This document shows, in pieces, positions 9,052-18,851 of a stretch of 64,000 nucleotides of DNA. The notes under the pieces were generated by a model. That model searched no databases. It was not told the DNA's origin and worked only from the letters and a program-made list of their open reading frames with translations. Origin of the DNA: Rhodoblastus sphagnicola (GTDB lineage Bacteria; Pseudomonadota; Alphaproteobacteria; Rhizobiales; Beijerinckiaceae); NCBI RefSeq assembly GCF_002937075.1, contig NZ_NHSJ01000034.1, forward strand, positions 62,001-126,000, written 5' to 3'. The translations under genes were made by a program, and so were the position numbers. Numbering within the stretch: position 1 is the stretch's first letter; every line of letters begins with the position of its first letter.

Positions 9052-9767
9052 GATTCCGCCAGAATCCGCGCCACCAGGGCATCGAGGCGCGGCGCGATCT
9101 CCGCCGCGCGGCCATGCAGCACATGGTCGAAATATTTTTCGGGAATGGCGGGTTCCGAATCGAGATTGGACAGCACCGTGACCGCCCGGCTGTGCCGCGC
9201 TATGCCGGCGATGGGCAGCACATTGCCGGACGTGCCGACGATCACCAGCAAATCCTCGTGGCTGAGCGAATCCAGCCGCTCCCATAATTTCTGGTACAGC
9301 GGCGCCCGTTCGTTGAAGAACACCACATCCGGCTTGACCTCATGCACGCCGCCGCACTCCGGACAGCGGTGCTCCGCCGGATCGAACGCCCGATAGCCCC
9401 AGTCCCATTGCGTCTCGCAGCCGAGGCAGCGCAGGTCCGTCAGGCGGCCGTGGACGTGGATCACATCGTGGGCGCCGGCGCGCTCGAACAGATCGTCGAC
9501 ATTCTGGGTGATGAGTTCGGCGCCATATTTGCGCTGCCAGTCCGCCGCCATTTTATGCGCGGCATTGGGTCTGACTTCAGCCAGCTCCATGCGGCGCTGC
9601 GAATAGAATTCATGCACCAGTTCGAAATTCTCTTCCCAGACATCGAAATTGCAGACCACGTCCGGATCGTAACGCGCCCAGAGGCTCTGTCCGCCCGAGG
9701 ACCTGAACGTGTCCAGCCCGGAATCGGCGGAGATGCCGCTTCCGGTCAAAAGAATGAATTGTCGCAT
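9048..9767 (-). CDS. NAD-dependent deacylase (sirtuin, CobB-like)
   Basis: The protein should remove acyl groups from protein lysines using NAD+. It begins with the Rossmann signature LLTGSGISADSGLDTFR and contains QNVDDLFERAG, the catalytic histidine in VIHVHGRL, a four-cysteine zinc ribbon (LRCLGC and CPEC), the VVFFNERAP-type loop and VGTSGNVLP. At 239 residues it fits bacterial CobB. The start is set at ATG 9767, directly before the first beta strand; the upstream in-frame extension to 9812 is unlike the family. Confidence 0.9.
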   Translation of the reverse strand: MRQFILLTGSGISADSGLDTFRSSGGQSLWARYDPDVVCNFDVWEENFELVHEFYSQRRMELAEVRPNAAHKMAADWQRKYGAELITQNVDDLFERAGAHDVIHVHGRLTDLRCLGCETQWDWGYRAFDPAEHRCPECGGVHEVKPDVVFFNERAPLYQKLWERLDSLSHEDLLVIVGTSGNVLPIAGIARHSRAVTVLSNLDSEPAIPEKYFDHVLHGRAAEIAPRLDALVARILAES

Positions 9768-10144
9768 ACCCGAGCGTTTCCAGTCACCGAACGGGGATTT
9801 TAACCTCCTCAATGCGTAAGCGCCATGACAACGCTTGGCGAGCGCAGCTTATTTCTTCGTGGTGGAAAACTCCCGGCTGTGGAAGGACGGCGTCAGCGAC
9901 CTGTTGGGTTCGCCCCGGGCGGTGGCCAGGGTGTTTTCATCGCCGCATTCTGGTTGAGCTGATCCAGCGCGCCATTGTGGCCCACCACCGCGAACAGCAC
10001 TATGCAGTTGCGCCGGGCTGGGCGTTCGCGCGTCATTCTGGATTGAACTTTGCAACCCAAAGGTAAGCTATTGCCGGAACGAGAGCTTTGGCGCACACTC
10101 GCCCGCATTGGATTGTGGCGTCGCATTGATTTCAGGAGGCGCTC
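9768..10144. other. Intergenic stretch without recognisable gene
   Basis: About 375 bases lie between the sirtuin start and the patatin start. Short ORFs exist in several frames but none has a ribosome binding site, a family resemblance or the expected codon bias. The right end carries AGGAGG (10134-10139), the ribosome binding site of the next gene. Confidence 0.5.
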
Positions 10145-12559
10145 ATGCTGCCGCGAATTTGGCGAAAATTGGTGTTGTTCGGCCGTCTCCTCGCCGCCTG
10201 CCGGTTCTCCCTGATTTCGGCCCTTGTCGGGCTGGCCCTGCTCGGCGGCGTCGTTCAGGCGCAGAACCTGTTCGCAGATCTCGCCTTCTCCAGCCCCTTG
10301 GCGCAGTTCGGCCATTGGGTTCTGTTCCTGCTGGCTTTGTTCTTCGTCTGGGCCTTCCCGGTCCATTACGGCGCCCGGCGCATCCTTGAGGAGCCGCATT
10401 GGCTCGTTCCCGTTCAAATCCGGCGAACCCTGCCGCCCGACGAACTGGCCGCGCTTGAAACAACTCTGCGCGACGAGTTCGACTGGGCGATCCGCTGGAC
10501 CCCGCGCGCGCTCGGCCTCGTTCCCTTCGCCGCCGTCGCCCTGGGCCTTTATTTCTGCGACGCCGCCATGGATTCCGCGCGCGACCTCGACGAGGTCAAG
10601 CGCGCTCATGACCAGATCGTTCTCATCGGCGCCGGCGACGCGCTCGCCGCCATCCTCTTCGTCGCCCTCGTCATCTGGCGGCGCGACCTGCTGGCCTGGC
10701 TCGGACATCGGGCCAACCTGCGCGCCGCGGGCGGCGCGCAGCGCGTCAAGACAGAGCTCACCCTGTTCGCGCGCGCCTCGATGGTCGTCACGGCGCTGTA
10801 TTTCGTGGCCGCCTATCTGCGGCCGCACGAATTGGCGGCGCTGTTCGATCGCGCGCTGCTGATCCCCTTCCTGCTGGGATCGCTGGTGCTGGCGCTGAGC
10901 CTGCTGGCGCGGCTCGGACACGAGGCCGGCTGGCCGGTGCTGGCTCCCATCGTCGTGATCGCCGCGCTGGTCACGGGAACCAACACGCATCTGAACGACG
11001 TTCGCCTGTTGCCCCAGCGGCCCACGGACCAACTCGCCGGCCGCCAGATCGAGCTCGCCGCGGCGGTCGAGAAATGGCGCCGCGCCAACGGCTGCCAGGA
11101 TGACACAGGCAAATGCCCGGCCGCGCTCATTATCGCCGCCGAGGGCGGGGCTAGCCGCGCCGCCTTCATGGCCGCGACGCTCGCGGGCGAAATCATCGAT
11201 CGCAGCGAACCCAATGGCGCGCCGGGCCGCAAGATTTTCGCGCTGTCGGGCGTCTCCGGCGGCGCCTATGGCGCGGTGGCGATCCGCGCGGCTCTGGCCG
11301 ACGCGGCCGAGCGCGCCGCCGCCGCCCCGCCCTGCGCGCGCGGCGACCGCACCTGGTTCGGAGCCGAGGGAGCCGGAGCCAAGACAGCGCCGGATGTGCG
11401 GGTCTCCTGGCGCTCGTGCCTGCAAACGCTGGTGTCGGGCGACTATCTGTCGAGCGGCTTCATTGGTCTGGGCTTCCGCGACGGTTTCGCGCCGGCCAAC
11501 CCGTTCGGCTCGGGATCGCTGATCCTCGACCGCGCCGCCCTGCTGGAGCAAAGCTGGGAGCGCCATTATAATTACGTCACCGACCTCACCAGGACGCCGC
11601 ACAATTGCGGGACGCGGCCGGGCAAGGGCCTGTGCCGCCCGTTCGGTTATGCCGGGACCGGCGAGGGCTGGCTGCCACTGCTGCTGCTCAACGGCACGTC
11701 GGTCTCGACCGGCCGCCGCATCATCGCTTCGGACCTGATCTCGACCTACGCCAGCCCGGACGGCGCGCCCGGACGCATCGCCTTTTTTTCGCAGGCTTAC
11801 GACCTGTTCGAACTGATGTCGCGCCCCTGCCCGACCGACGGCGGTTCCTGTCCGGCCGCCGCGCATGACGCCACCGATCTGCCCGCCGTGCGCGACGCGC
11901 CCGACCTGCGCCTGTCCACGGCGGCTCTGCTCAGCGCCCGCTTCCCGATCATTTCGCCGCCCGGCGTGATCCGCGACGACGCCGACGCCAGCTATGGCGA
12001 CCGCGTGGTCGATGGCGGCTATTTCGAAAACTCCGGCCTCACCTCGGCGCTCGACCTCGCGGAGGCGCTGAGCAAACTGCACGTCAAACCCGCCCTGATA
12101 TGGGTGCAAAACGATCCCAACATCGACCGCGCGCTCAAGAAAACGCCGCCGCGCGCCGCGGCCACGCCACAATATGGCCCGCTGGACGAAAGTCTGGCCG
12201 TGGAGGTCGCCGGCATGGTGGCGGCGCCGCTGAATACGGTGCTGGCCACGCGGGGCGGCCATGGCGAGGAGGCGGCCGATCTCGCCTTGCGTGAACTCGC
12301 GCGTCTGAACGGACAGGCGGCGCCCGGCTTTTTCAAGATCCTGATGAACGAGAAGGCGAACATTGGTCCCGACCCGCGCGGCGACGCGCTGTTTGCCGCG
12401 CAATGCGCCGGCCTCGCCGGCAAGAAGCCCGCGATGAGCAAGGTGTCGATGAGCTGGTGGCTGTCGGCCTCGGTCCAGGCGGAACTCGACGCGCAATTCT
12501 GCGACAGCGCCAACCGCCGGTCGATCAACGATATCATGACGCTGGCGACAAGGCCGTAG
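10145..12559 (+). CDS. Membrane-anchored patatin-like phospholipase
   Basis: The 804-residue protein starts with a membrane region: segments near residues 15-40, 55-75, 130-150, 160-180, 205-220 and 235-285. The C-terminal half is a patatin-type lipid acyl hydrolase, with a glycine-rich oxyanion stretch (AAEGGASRA), the nucleophile elbow GVSGG and the catalytic aspartate in VDGGYFENSG. The expected activity is on phospholipids or other acyl esters on one face of the inner membrane. ATG 10145 follows AGGAGG by five bases. It stands alone with no obvious partner. Confidence 0.8.
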   Translation: MLPRIWRKLVLFGRLLAACRFSLISALVGLALLGGVVQAQNLFADLAFSSPLAQFGHWVLFLLALFFVWAFPVHYGARRILEEPHWLVPVQIRRTLPPDELAALETTLRDEFDWAIRWTPRALGLVPFAAVALGLYFCDAAMDSARDLDEVKRAHDQIVLIGAGDALAAILFVALVIWRRDLLAWLGHRANLRAAGGAQRVKTELTLFARASMVVTALYFVAAYLRPHELAALFDRALLIPFLLGSLVLALSLLARLGHEAGWPVLAPIVVIAALVTGTNTHLNDVRLLPQRPTDQLAGRQIELAAAVEKWRRANGCQDDTGKCPAALIIAAEGGASRAAFMAATLAGEIIDRSEPNGAPGRKIFALSGVSGGAYGAVAIRAALADAAERAAAAPPCARGDRTWFGAEGAGAKTAPDVRVSWRSCLQTLVSGDYLSSGFIGLGFRDGFAPANPFGSGSLILDRAALLEQSWERHYNYVTDLTRTPHNCGTRPGKGLCRPFGYAGTGEGWLPLLLLNGTSVSTGRRIIASDLISTYASPDGAPGRIAFFSQAYDLFELMSRPCPTDGGSCPAAAHDATDLPAVRDAPDLRLSTAALLSARFPIISPPGVIRDDADASYGDRVVDGGYFENSGLTSALDLAEALSKLHVKPALIWVQNDPNIDRALKKTPPRAAATPQYGPLDESLAVEVAGMVAAPLNTVLATRGGHGEEAADLALRELARLNGQAAPGFFKILMNEKANIGPDPRGDALFAAQCAGLAGKKPAMSKVSMSWWLSASVQAELDAQFCDSANRRSINDIMTLATRP

Positions 12560-12750
12560 TCCCGCGCGCGAACGGCGCGCTCCTCCTTTGGTGGGAGCCT
12601 GGCCCTATTTCGCAAGACGCGCCTGTGATGTAGCTTCTGGCGCAAGCTGCCGGGACACGCCGAAATCACGGGACGAAGGCGGCGCGAATGCCGCCGCGAG
12701 CGCCGTCGCCAGACGCGAGGGTCGAGATTCGCCATCAAGGGGGAAATGAC

Positions 12751-13230
12751 ATGGTACGCAAGATCATCATCGCCGCAACCGGCGCGGTCCTCGCGCTTTC
12801 GTCAGCGGCTTTCGCCCAGCAAGCCGGGCGATTGGCCGATGGAGCCGAAGCCAGGGCCATGCTCGAGAATGTGGTTATCGAGGTGAAGGTCAACAGGGAG
12901 CAGGCCTTCGAGATGTTCAACGCGGGCGGCGGCCGGTTCCTGAACGGCGACATCTATGTGTTTTGCACCAATGCCGGCAACGGGAAATTCGTCGCCATGG
13001 GCAACGGCAACGCGAAAGACTTGCTCGGCCAGGACGTGCGGACGCTGAAGGACGCGACGGGCAAGGCCTATGGCCAGGAAATTTTCGCGGCGGGACAGAA
13101 GCCGGAAGGCGAGATCACCGAGGTCAGCTATCTGTTCGCCAAGCCAAGCGACCCCAAGCCCGCCGCCAAGACGAGCTTCGTGACCCGGGTGGACGAGGAT
13201 TTCGCCTGCGGAGTCGGCTATTACAAGTAG
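12751..13230 (+). CDS. Secreted single Cache-type sensor-like protein
   Basis: A signal peptide (MVRKIIIAATGAVLALSSAAFA) is followed by about 135 residues resembling a periplasmic Cache domain: GDIYVFCTNAGNGKFVAMGN, LLGQDVRTLKDATGKAYGQ, then a strand ending in ACGVGYYK. Free-standing Cache proteins of this size bind small ligands; the ligand is unknown. ATG 12751 follows GGGGGAA by a few bases. Confidence 0.75.
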   Translation: MVRKIIIAATGAVLALSSAAFAQQAGRLADGAEARAMLENVVIEVKVNREQAFEMFNAGGGRFLNGDIYVFCTNAGNGKFVAMGNGNAKDLLGQDVRTLKDATGKAYGQEIFAAGQKPEGEITEVSYLFAKPSDPKPAAKTSFVTRVDEDFACGVGYYK

Positions 13231-13282
13231 ATCGCCCGCCAAAATCGCGTGGCGTCGCGACCGCTTGCGGCGCGGCGCGCGC

Positions 13283-13317
13283 GACACCGCTCGTCCTTCA
13301 TGACGACGAGCGGTGTC
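13283..13317. terminator. Perfect 13-bp inverted repeat between convergent genes
   Basis: GACACCGCTCGTC and its exact complement GACGAGCGGTGTC flank a nine-base loop between the stops of the Cache gene and the CYTH-CHAD gene. It probably works as a bidirectional hairpin terminator, although no T-run follows. Confidence 0.5.
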
Positions 13318-13377
13318 GTCAACGACTCACCGCCCATCCCCTCGCCAGGGTGACGAGCGAAACGCCAGATTTGCTCC

Positions 13378-14964
13378 CTACCGCCAGAACGGCCTGGCCC
13401 GCTTGAAACTCCGCCACGCCTTGGCGAGGCGTTCGTCGGCGTTGAGCGCCTCGCGCGCGTACCAGCCTAAGACCACGCCGGCGGCGCGAGTCGCGCTTTC
13501 CCCATGCGACTGCGTGAGAAAATGTTCGGCGGTGGCGACATCGTTGTGCGCGCCGAGCAGTGTCTGCAGTTGTGCGGTCGCGCGGATGTAATCCGCGGCG
13601 TCGTCCACGTCGAAGGCGCCGGAAAAAAATTCGGCGGCATAGCGCAAATTCTTCAGCGCGATGCGGCATTCGTGGCGCTGCGCGTCGGGCAGGCTCGTCA
13701 GCTTGCGCCCCTTCTTGAGCGCGCGCTTGTGCAGCCGCTCCAGGGATTCGGCCGCGAACAGGCCGACCTTTTCGGTGAGGCCGCCGAGGTTTTCGGCGGT
13801 GAGCGCATTGCGCCAGCCGCGCCGCGCGACAAAGACGCCGAGATCGAGCGCGAACAGCGTGGGTTCGGCGCTTTCGATCAGGCCGCGCGCCTGCGCGTAA
13901 GCGTCGCGACGCCGCTCTTCCAGCGCGTCGAACAGAGGGGCGAAGCCGCCGCCATCGGGAAAATGCCGCAGCGGTCCGTTTTCGACGAGATCGCGCAGCG
14001 CGTCGCAATCGCGCGCGGGCCCGAAGGCGCAAGCCAAATCCTTGGCGCGGGCGCGAAACCGTTCGAAATCGACGCAGGGAATGACGCGCTTGAACATGGC
14101 CAGCGCGGCGCGCAGCCGGCGCAGCGCGACGCGCATCTGGTGAATCGATTCGGGATCGTCGCTTTCGCGCAGGCTCGCCCAATTGGCGAGAAAATGATCG
14201 CGCGTCGAAAGAATGATCTGGCCGATGGCGGCGTCGAGGTTGAGATCGCCCGGCAGCGTCGCGATCTTCGCCTTGACCGGCGTCGGCGCGGTATTCAACG
14301 CCAGATGGCTGGCGCGCTCGGCCTTGCTGACCGCGTCCAGCCGCAGCGGCAGGACATTGGCGAGCCGGCCGGCGAAGGCATAGAAATCCGCCTCCGGGCC
14401 GCTCTTGAGTTCGAGTTCCAACTCGCGCAGGGGAAGGGTGAGGTCGCCGGCGACGATCTCGCCATGATCGAACGCCGCCTCGATCGAAGCCGCGGCTGCA
14501 ACAATCATCCGCGTCGTGCGATGGATCCGCGTTTCGTATTTGGCCTGGAGCGGTTTTTCGCCGACCAGCGCGCGCAGGGTGTCCCCAGCCTCGCCGTCGA
14601 ACAGCGAGATATCCGGCGCGATGGTGCGCACGGAATGCTCGATTTCGCCGCGCGAGAACAGGTTTTCCCCCTCGCTCCATTTCAGCGTCATCACCGGCAG
14701 GCCCCGGCCGGAGCGGCGCACCCGCAGGGCGGTTTTTCGCCGCAGCAAATCCCAGTCGGGCGTGTCGTAATAGACCGACACCAGCTTCTTCGCCGGACTC
14801 TTCTGGCCCTCGCAGCGCAGCAGGGCCGAGTCGAGCGCGGCGGCGAAACCCGCCTCGTCCAGGGTGAATTTCAGTTCGATTTCCCTGTCGGCGGGCAAGG
14901 GCTCAGTGTTCGCGGCTGCCGCCTCGCCGGCGGTCGGTTCGGGAAGAGTGTCGGTCACGCTCAT
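13378..14964 (-). CDS. CYTH-CHAD domain protein (inorganic triphosphatase type)
   Basis: The N-terminal CYTH domain starts with the ExExK signature in REIELKF (about residues 27-33) and contains VYYDTPDWDLLRR and LRVRRSGRG. It should hydrolyse tripolyphosphate with a divalent metal. The C-terminal CHAD domain shows conserved histidine helices (HQMRVALRRLRAAL, HECRIALKNLRYAAEFF, GAHNDVATAEH) that bind polyphosphate. The start is ambiguous: ATG 14964 leaves a short leader before the domain; ATG 14991 adds nine residues. Neither has a strong ribosome binding site. Confidence 0.85.
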   Translation of the reverse strand: MSVTDTLPEPTAGEAAAANTEPLPADREIELKFTLDEAGFAAALDSALLRCEGQKSPAKKLVSVYYDTPDWDLLRRKTALRVRRSGRGLPVMTLKWSEGENLFSRGEIEHSVRTIAPDISLFDGEAGDTLRALVGEKPLQAKYETRIHRTTRMIVAAAASIEAAFDHGEIVAGDLTLPLRELELELKSGPEADFYAFAGRLANVLPLRLDAVSKAERASHLALNTAPTPVKAKIATLPGDLNLDAAIGQIILSTRDHFLANWASLRESDDPESIHQMRVALRRLRAALAMFKRVIPCVDFERFRARAKDLACAFGPARDCDALRDLVENGPLRHFPDGGGFAPLFDALEERRRDAYAQARGLIESAEPTLFALDLGVFVARRGWRNALTAENLGGLTEKVGLFAAESLERLHKRALKKGRKLTSLPDAQRHECRIALKNLRYAAEFFSGAFDVDDAADYIRATAQLQTLLGAHNDVATAEHFLTQSHGESATRAAGVVLGWYAREALNADERLAKAWRSFKRARPFWR

Positions 14965-15024
14965 TACTGTCGCAAGGGAACTTTCGCGCATACTAGCCGA
15001 ACTTTTCGGGAAAGCGTGGATTTT

Positions 15025-16023
15025 TTATCCCTTCGGGAAATCCAGCACGCCGGCGGCGCCGCCGCGCGTTCCGAACGCGAGACGGCCGCCCTTGGAATCG
15101 AAGGCCAGCGCCGATATGGCGTCGCGCGCGCCCTCCTCCACGCGCCGCGCCAGAATTTCCGCCGCATCGACCAGTCGCACCAGCACAATCCAGCCATCGT
15201 CATAGCCGATGGCGACGACGAGAGCGCCGGGATGAAAGGCGACGGCCGTCACCAGCACGTCGGAGCGCACGCCGCATTCGCGCGGCGCCTTGCCCATCGG
15301 CCCGTCCTTGCCGGCGAACGGCCAGACGATGCAGCCCTCCGCGCCCGAGGTCGCCAGCCAGGCGCCGTCATGCGACCAGCACAAGCTGCGGCTCTTGGCG
15401 GGATAGCCGGTCATGCGCATGTCGTTCTTGTCGGAGAGGCGCCAGCCGTGCAGCGCGCTTTCCTGCATGGAGGTGACGACGAAACGCGCATCCGGCGCGA
15501 CGGTGACGTCGAGATGCGACCCCTTCCAGTTCAGCGCCTCGACGCCGCCCTGGACATTGGGAAACCACAGCGAGGCGCCGCCATAATGAGCGACGGCGAG
15601 GCGATAGCCTTTGGGGAAAAAGGCGAGGCCCCGCGCCGAGGACGGCGCCGTGAAGGTCTTCACCTCGCCCTTGGCGTCGCGGGCGCGCACCGTCTTGCCG
15701 CACGACCAGGCCAGCGCGCCGTCGCGCGCGGCGAGCGCGTCGATCCAGCCTTTTTCCTGCGCCAGCGCCTCCACCTTGCCCGTCGCGTCCACGGCGAAAA
15801 CCTTGCCGTCGTCGCCGCCGGTGTAAACGCGTCCGCCGTCGCTGGCGGCGGTCAGGATGGCGCCGTCGTCATGGAGCTTCAGCCGCGTTTCCGCGCCGAT
15901 TTCCGCCAGAACCACTTCCCCGTTCGCCAGCACGAGAACCGGCAGGCGCCCGAGGAAAAAGGCGCCGACGACTTCGGCTTGCGCCGCGATGAGGGTGACG
16001 TGTTCGGTCAGGGAAGTGATCAT
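15025..16023 (-). CDS. WD40-repeat beta-propeller protein
   Basis: The 332-residue protein is made of repeated blade-like segments with phrases such as VYTGGDDGKVFAVD, SLCWSHDGAWLATSGAEG, VTAVAFHPGALVVAIGYDDGW and ISALAFDSKGGRLAFGTRGG, typical of WD40 blades. No enzyme domain or signal peptide is seen, so it probably acts as a cytosolic scaffold. ATG 16023 opens directly at the first blade. It lies 60 bases upstream of the CYTH-CHAD gene on the same strand; the two may be cotranscribed. Confidence 0.8.
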   Translation of the reverse strand: MITSLTEHVTLIAAQAEVVGAFFLGRLPVLVLANGEVVLAEIGAETRLKLHDDGAILTAASDGGRVYTGGDDGKVFAVDATGKVEALAQEKGWIDALAARDGALAWSCGKTVRARDAKGEVKTFTAPSSARGLAFFPKGYRLAVAHYGGASLWFPNVQGGVEALNWKGSHLDVTVAPDARFVVTSMQESALHGWRLSDKNDMRMTGYPAKSRSLCWSHDGAWLATSGAEGCIVWPFAGKDGPMGKAPRECGVRSDVLVTAVAFHPGALVVAIGYDDGWIVLVRLVDAAEILARRVEEGARDAISALAFDSKGGRLAFGTRGGAAGVLDFPKG

Positions 16024-16223
16024 GATCGGTCCGCGGCAAATCGCCCCCGGCGGGGCGGCGCCCATTTGAAACGGCCTTTTGCGCGGTTTGGCAAGGGCGC
16101 GCCGCTCTTAAAATCCACCGAACGGCCTTGACCAAACCCGAACTCACCTTTGTAATCTGGCCGTGGTAGCGCTTTTCCTCGCGTCGCGCCCCCGCGGCCG
16201 AAGCGCATTTTTCAGGAGCCAAA

Positions 16224-17642
16224 ATGACCGACGCCGCTCCCCCGAATCCGACGACCGAGGCGCGACTGGGCGGGCTGGAGCGCTTGGCCCATGGCTTTAC
16301 CCTCTGGGCGGAAAAATGGTTTCCCGACGCCTTCGTCTTCGTCGTGCTGACGCTTTTGGCGGTGGTTGCGGCCGATCTCGCCATGGGCGCGGCGCCGCTG
16401 GCCATCGCCAATGAATTCGGCGCCGGTTTTTGGACGCTGATTCCCTTCACCATGCAAATGTCCATGGTGGTGATCGCGGGCTATGTCGTCGCGGCCTCGC
16501 CGCCCTGCGCCCGGCTGATCGACCGCCTGACGCGCGTTCCCCGCACCGGGGCGCAAGCCGTGGCCTGGGTCGCCTTGATCTCGATGCTGTCGTCCTTCTT
16601 CAACTGGGCGCTCAGCCTCGTGCTGGGCGGGCTGCTGGCGCGCGCCTTGTCGCGGCGCGCCGATTTGAAAATGGATTACCGCGCCGGCGGCGCCGCCGCC
16701 TATCTCGGCCTCGGCGCCACCTGGGCGCTGGGCCTGTCGTCCTCCTCGGCCATGTTGCAGGCGAACGCCACATCCATGCCGAAATCCATTTCCGACATTA
16801 CCGGCGTGATTCCGCTCAGCCAGACGATTTTCCTGCCGCAATCCATGCTGATGGCGGCGATTCTGCTCACGAGCGCCGTGCTGGTCGCCTATTTCTCCGC
16901 GCCGCGCGGCGACAGGGTGAAAACCGCCGGCGATCTCGGCTGCGACGTCTCGGCGGAATCCGCCGTCGCGGAAGTTCAGACCCGTCCGGGCGACTGGTTC
17001 GAGTTCAGCCCGGTCCTGCCGATCCTGATCGTGATTCTCGCGGCGGGCTTCGTCTGGAGCGAGTTTTCCAGCAAGGGGCCGCTCAACGCCATCTCCAACC
17101 TCAACACCTACAATTTCATCTTCCTGATGATCGGCCTGCTGCTGCATCGGACCATCCGCAGCTTTTTACGCGCGGTGGGGAAGGCTGTGCCCGCTTGCTC
17201 CGGCGTGCTGATCCAATTCCCCTTCTATGGCGCCATCGCCGGGTTGCTGACCCATGTCAACGGGGCGAGCGGGCATTCCATTTCGCATTACATCTCAAAC
17301 CTGTTCGTCTCGATCGCCACCACCGACACGTTCCCGGTGGTGATCGGAATCTATTCGGCGATCCTTGGCTTCCTGGTGCCCTCGGGCGGCGGCAAATGGA
17401 TCATCGAGGCGCCCTATGTGATGCAGGCGGCCAAGGATCTGCACGCCCATATGGGCTGGGCGGTCGAGGTCTATAACGCCGCCGAGGCGCTGCCCAATCT
17501 GATCAACCCGTTCTGGATGCTGCCGCTGCTCGGCGTGCTCGGCCTCAAGGCCAAGGACATCGTCGGCTTCTGCTTCACCCAACTCTTGTTCAGCGCGCCG
17601 CTGGTGATGCTGCTGCTGTGGGGGCTGGCCAAGACGCTTTAA
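16224..17642 (+). CDS. atoE: Short-chain fatty acid transporter, AtoE family
   Basis: The 472-residue polytopic protein contains family-typical stretches: LAHGFTLWAEKWFPDAFVF at the N-terminus, FNWALSLVLGGLLARAL, FPFYGAIAGLL, and the C-terminal PSGGGKWIIEAPYVMQA, followed by LPNLINPFWMLPLLG. The family imports short-chain fatty acids such as acetoacetate or butyrate. ATG 16224 lies eight bases after CAGGAG. No other ato genes are nearby. The 3' end overlaps the convergent DUF938 gene by four bases. Confidence 0.88.
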   Translation: MTDAAPPNPTTEARLGGLERLAHGFTLWAEKWFPDAFVFVVLTLLAVVAADLAMGAAPLAIANEFGAGFWTLIPFTMQMSMVVIAGYVVAASPPCARLIDRLTRVPRTGAQAVAWVALISMLSSFFNWALSLVLGGLLARALSRRADLKMDYRAGGAAAYLGLGATWALGLSSSSAMLQANATSMPKSISDITGVIPLSQTIFLPQSMLMAAILLTSAVLVAYFSAPRGDRVKTAGDLGCDVSAESAVAEVQTRPGDWFEFSPVLPILIVILAAGFVWSEFSSKGPLNAISNLNTYNFIFLMIGLLLHRTIRSFLRAVGKAVPACSGVLIQFPFYGAIAGLLTHVNGASGHSISHYISNLFVSIATTDTFPVVIGIYSAILGFLVPSGGGKWIIEAPYVMQAAKDLHAHMGWAVEVYNAAEALPNLINPFWMLPLLGVLGLKAKDIVGFCFTQLLFSAPLVMLLLWGLAKTL

Positions 17643-18238
17643 ACCCGCCGGAACATCACGCTGAGATTGTTGGCCGGCATCTCGACAATGTCGGGCGGGC
17701 CGAAGCCATGGTCCTCCGCGACGGCGGCCACCGCCTCAAGGTCGCGCACGCCAAAGGCCGGATTTTGCGCGCGCAGCCAGGCGTCGAAGGCGATGTTGCT
17801 CGGCGCGGTATGCACGCCCGCGCGCTTGTAGGCCCCATAGAGATAGAGCGGCGCGCCAACGGGCAGAATCTTTTCCGCGCCCGCGAACAGGCCCAGCGTC
17901 GCCGCCCACGGCGAGATGTGGATCATGTTGATGCACACCAGCGCATCGGCGTGAGCGATGGGCCAGTCGGGCGCGGCGGCGTCGAGCGCCAGCGGCGGCG
18001 CGACATTTTTGAGATTTTCCGAGGCGATCCACGCGGCGATGCTGGCGCGAGCGTTGGCGTCGGGATCGGAGGGCTGGAAGGTAAGCGCCGCAAGATTTGC
18101 AGCAAAATGAACGACATGTTGGCCCGCGCCGCTGGCGATTTCCAGCACCAGCCCCTCGGGCGGCAGAACATCGCGCAGCCGCGCGAGAATGGCGTCGCGG
18201 TTGCGGGCGGCGGCGGGCGCGGTCTGGCGGTGGTCCAT
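17639..18238 (-). CDS. DUF938 class I SAM-dependent methyltransferase-like protein
   Basis: The 199-residue protein matches DUF938: PAAARNRDAILARL, the SAM-binding glycine motif LEIASGAGQHVVHFA, CINMIHISPWAATLGLF, and the C-terminal MPANNLSVMFRR. Members are presumed methyltransferases of unknown substrate. The length is standard for the family. Confidence 0.88.
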   Translation of the reverse strand: MDHRQTAPAAARNRDAILARLRDVLPPEGLVLEIASGAGQHVVHFAANLAALTFQPSDPDANARASIAAWIASENLKNVAPPLALDAAAPDWPIAHADALVCINMIHISPWAATLGLFAGAEKILPVGAPLYLYGAYKRAGVHTAPSNIAFDAWLRAQNPAFGVRDLEAVAAVAEDHGFGPPDIVEMPANNLSVMFRRV

Positions 18239-18289
18239 GGCGCCGATTATCGCCGATCGCCGATGAAAGACAATCGCCAGCTCCCGCCA

Positions 18290-18490
18290 TTACGCGGCGA
18301 GCGGGTCGCTTTCATCCGACTCGCGAATGACGCGAGGCGCGAGCAGCCTGATCTCCGTCATGGCGCTTTTGATGCGCGCCATGGCGCGCATGGCGTGTTC
18401 GGTCTTGAGGTCGGACAGGGCGATTTCAGCCAAGGCGAACGACAGATCGATCAGGACCGTTTCGGCAGAGGTGGAGTGGGAGACCGGCAT
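18290..18490 (-). CDS. Small hypothetical helical protein
   Basis: A 66-residue protein with an amphipathic helical core (VLIDLSFALAEIALSDLKTEHAMRAMARIK written in two parts around the central SDLK) and an acidic C-terminus. The family is not recognised. AAGGAG eight bases upstream of ATG 18490 supports translation. It lies 51 bases upstream of the DUF938 gene on the same strand. Confidence 0.6.
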   Translation of the reverse strand: MPVSHSTSAETVLIDLSFALAEIALSDLKTEHAMRAMARIKSAMTEIRLLAPRVIRESDESDPLAA

Positions 18491-18636
18491 TAAGCACTCC
18501 TTGGCGGCGAATCAGGGGCAAGCGTTTATGAATCAATGGTTAACAAATCCGTGAGTCACAGCCAAATGTTTTACAACCATAGGTTGATAAAATTCCTGCC
18601 TCGCACAAGGTTCGCGCCGATTTGTCCGCGCTGTAG

Positions 18637-18851
18637 CCCCTTCGGTGAACGCCCGTTCACCGAAGACGGTTCGCGTTTTTTGCTTTTACGCATCGTTTGC
18701 CAAGGATTTTCATCCGAAAATCGGGGAAACCCTCCGCAAATCCCGCTTAGAGCGTGTTCGGCGAACTCCCGTTCACCGAACGTGCTTTCGCTCTTTGGTT
18801 TTGCGCATATTCTTTTCCGAAAACCGCGCACACTTTTCGGGAATATGCGCT
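18637..18851. repeat. Two tandem copies of a degenerate intergenic palindromic repeat
   Basis: Two related elements follow each other: one containing CGGTGAACGCCCGTTCACCG, and one from about 18749 (AGAGCGTGTTCGGCG ... GGGAATATGCGCT). The second has the same architecture as the about-100-bp elements at 24019, 32645 and 36366, that is, a palindromic head, a short spacer, and a tail with CGAAAACCG flanked by inverted ATATGCG/CGCATAT. It is a divergent subfamily. The stop codon of the next minus-strand gene lies in its last bases. Confidence 0.65.

Noticed and set aside
9849-10055. Minus-strand 68-codon frame upstream of the patatin gene
   Set aside because: No ribosome binding site, no family resemblance, low-complexity composition.
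9893-12496. 867-codon minus-strand open frame
   Set aside because: Antisense to the patatin gene, which has a ribosome binding site and catalytic motifs.
13504-16131. 875-codon plus-strand open frame
   Set aside because: It runs opposite the CYTH-CHAD and WD40 genes, whose motifs are clear; the translation is antisense low-quality sequence.
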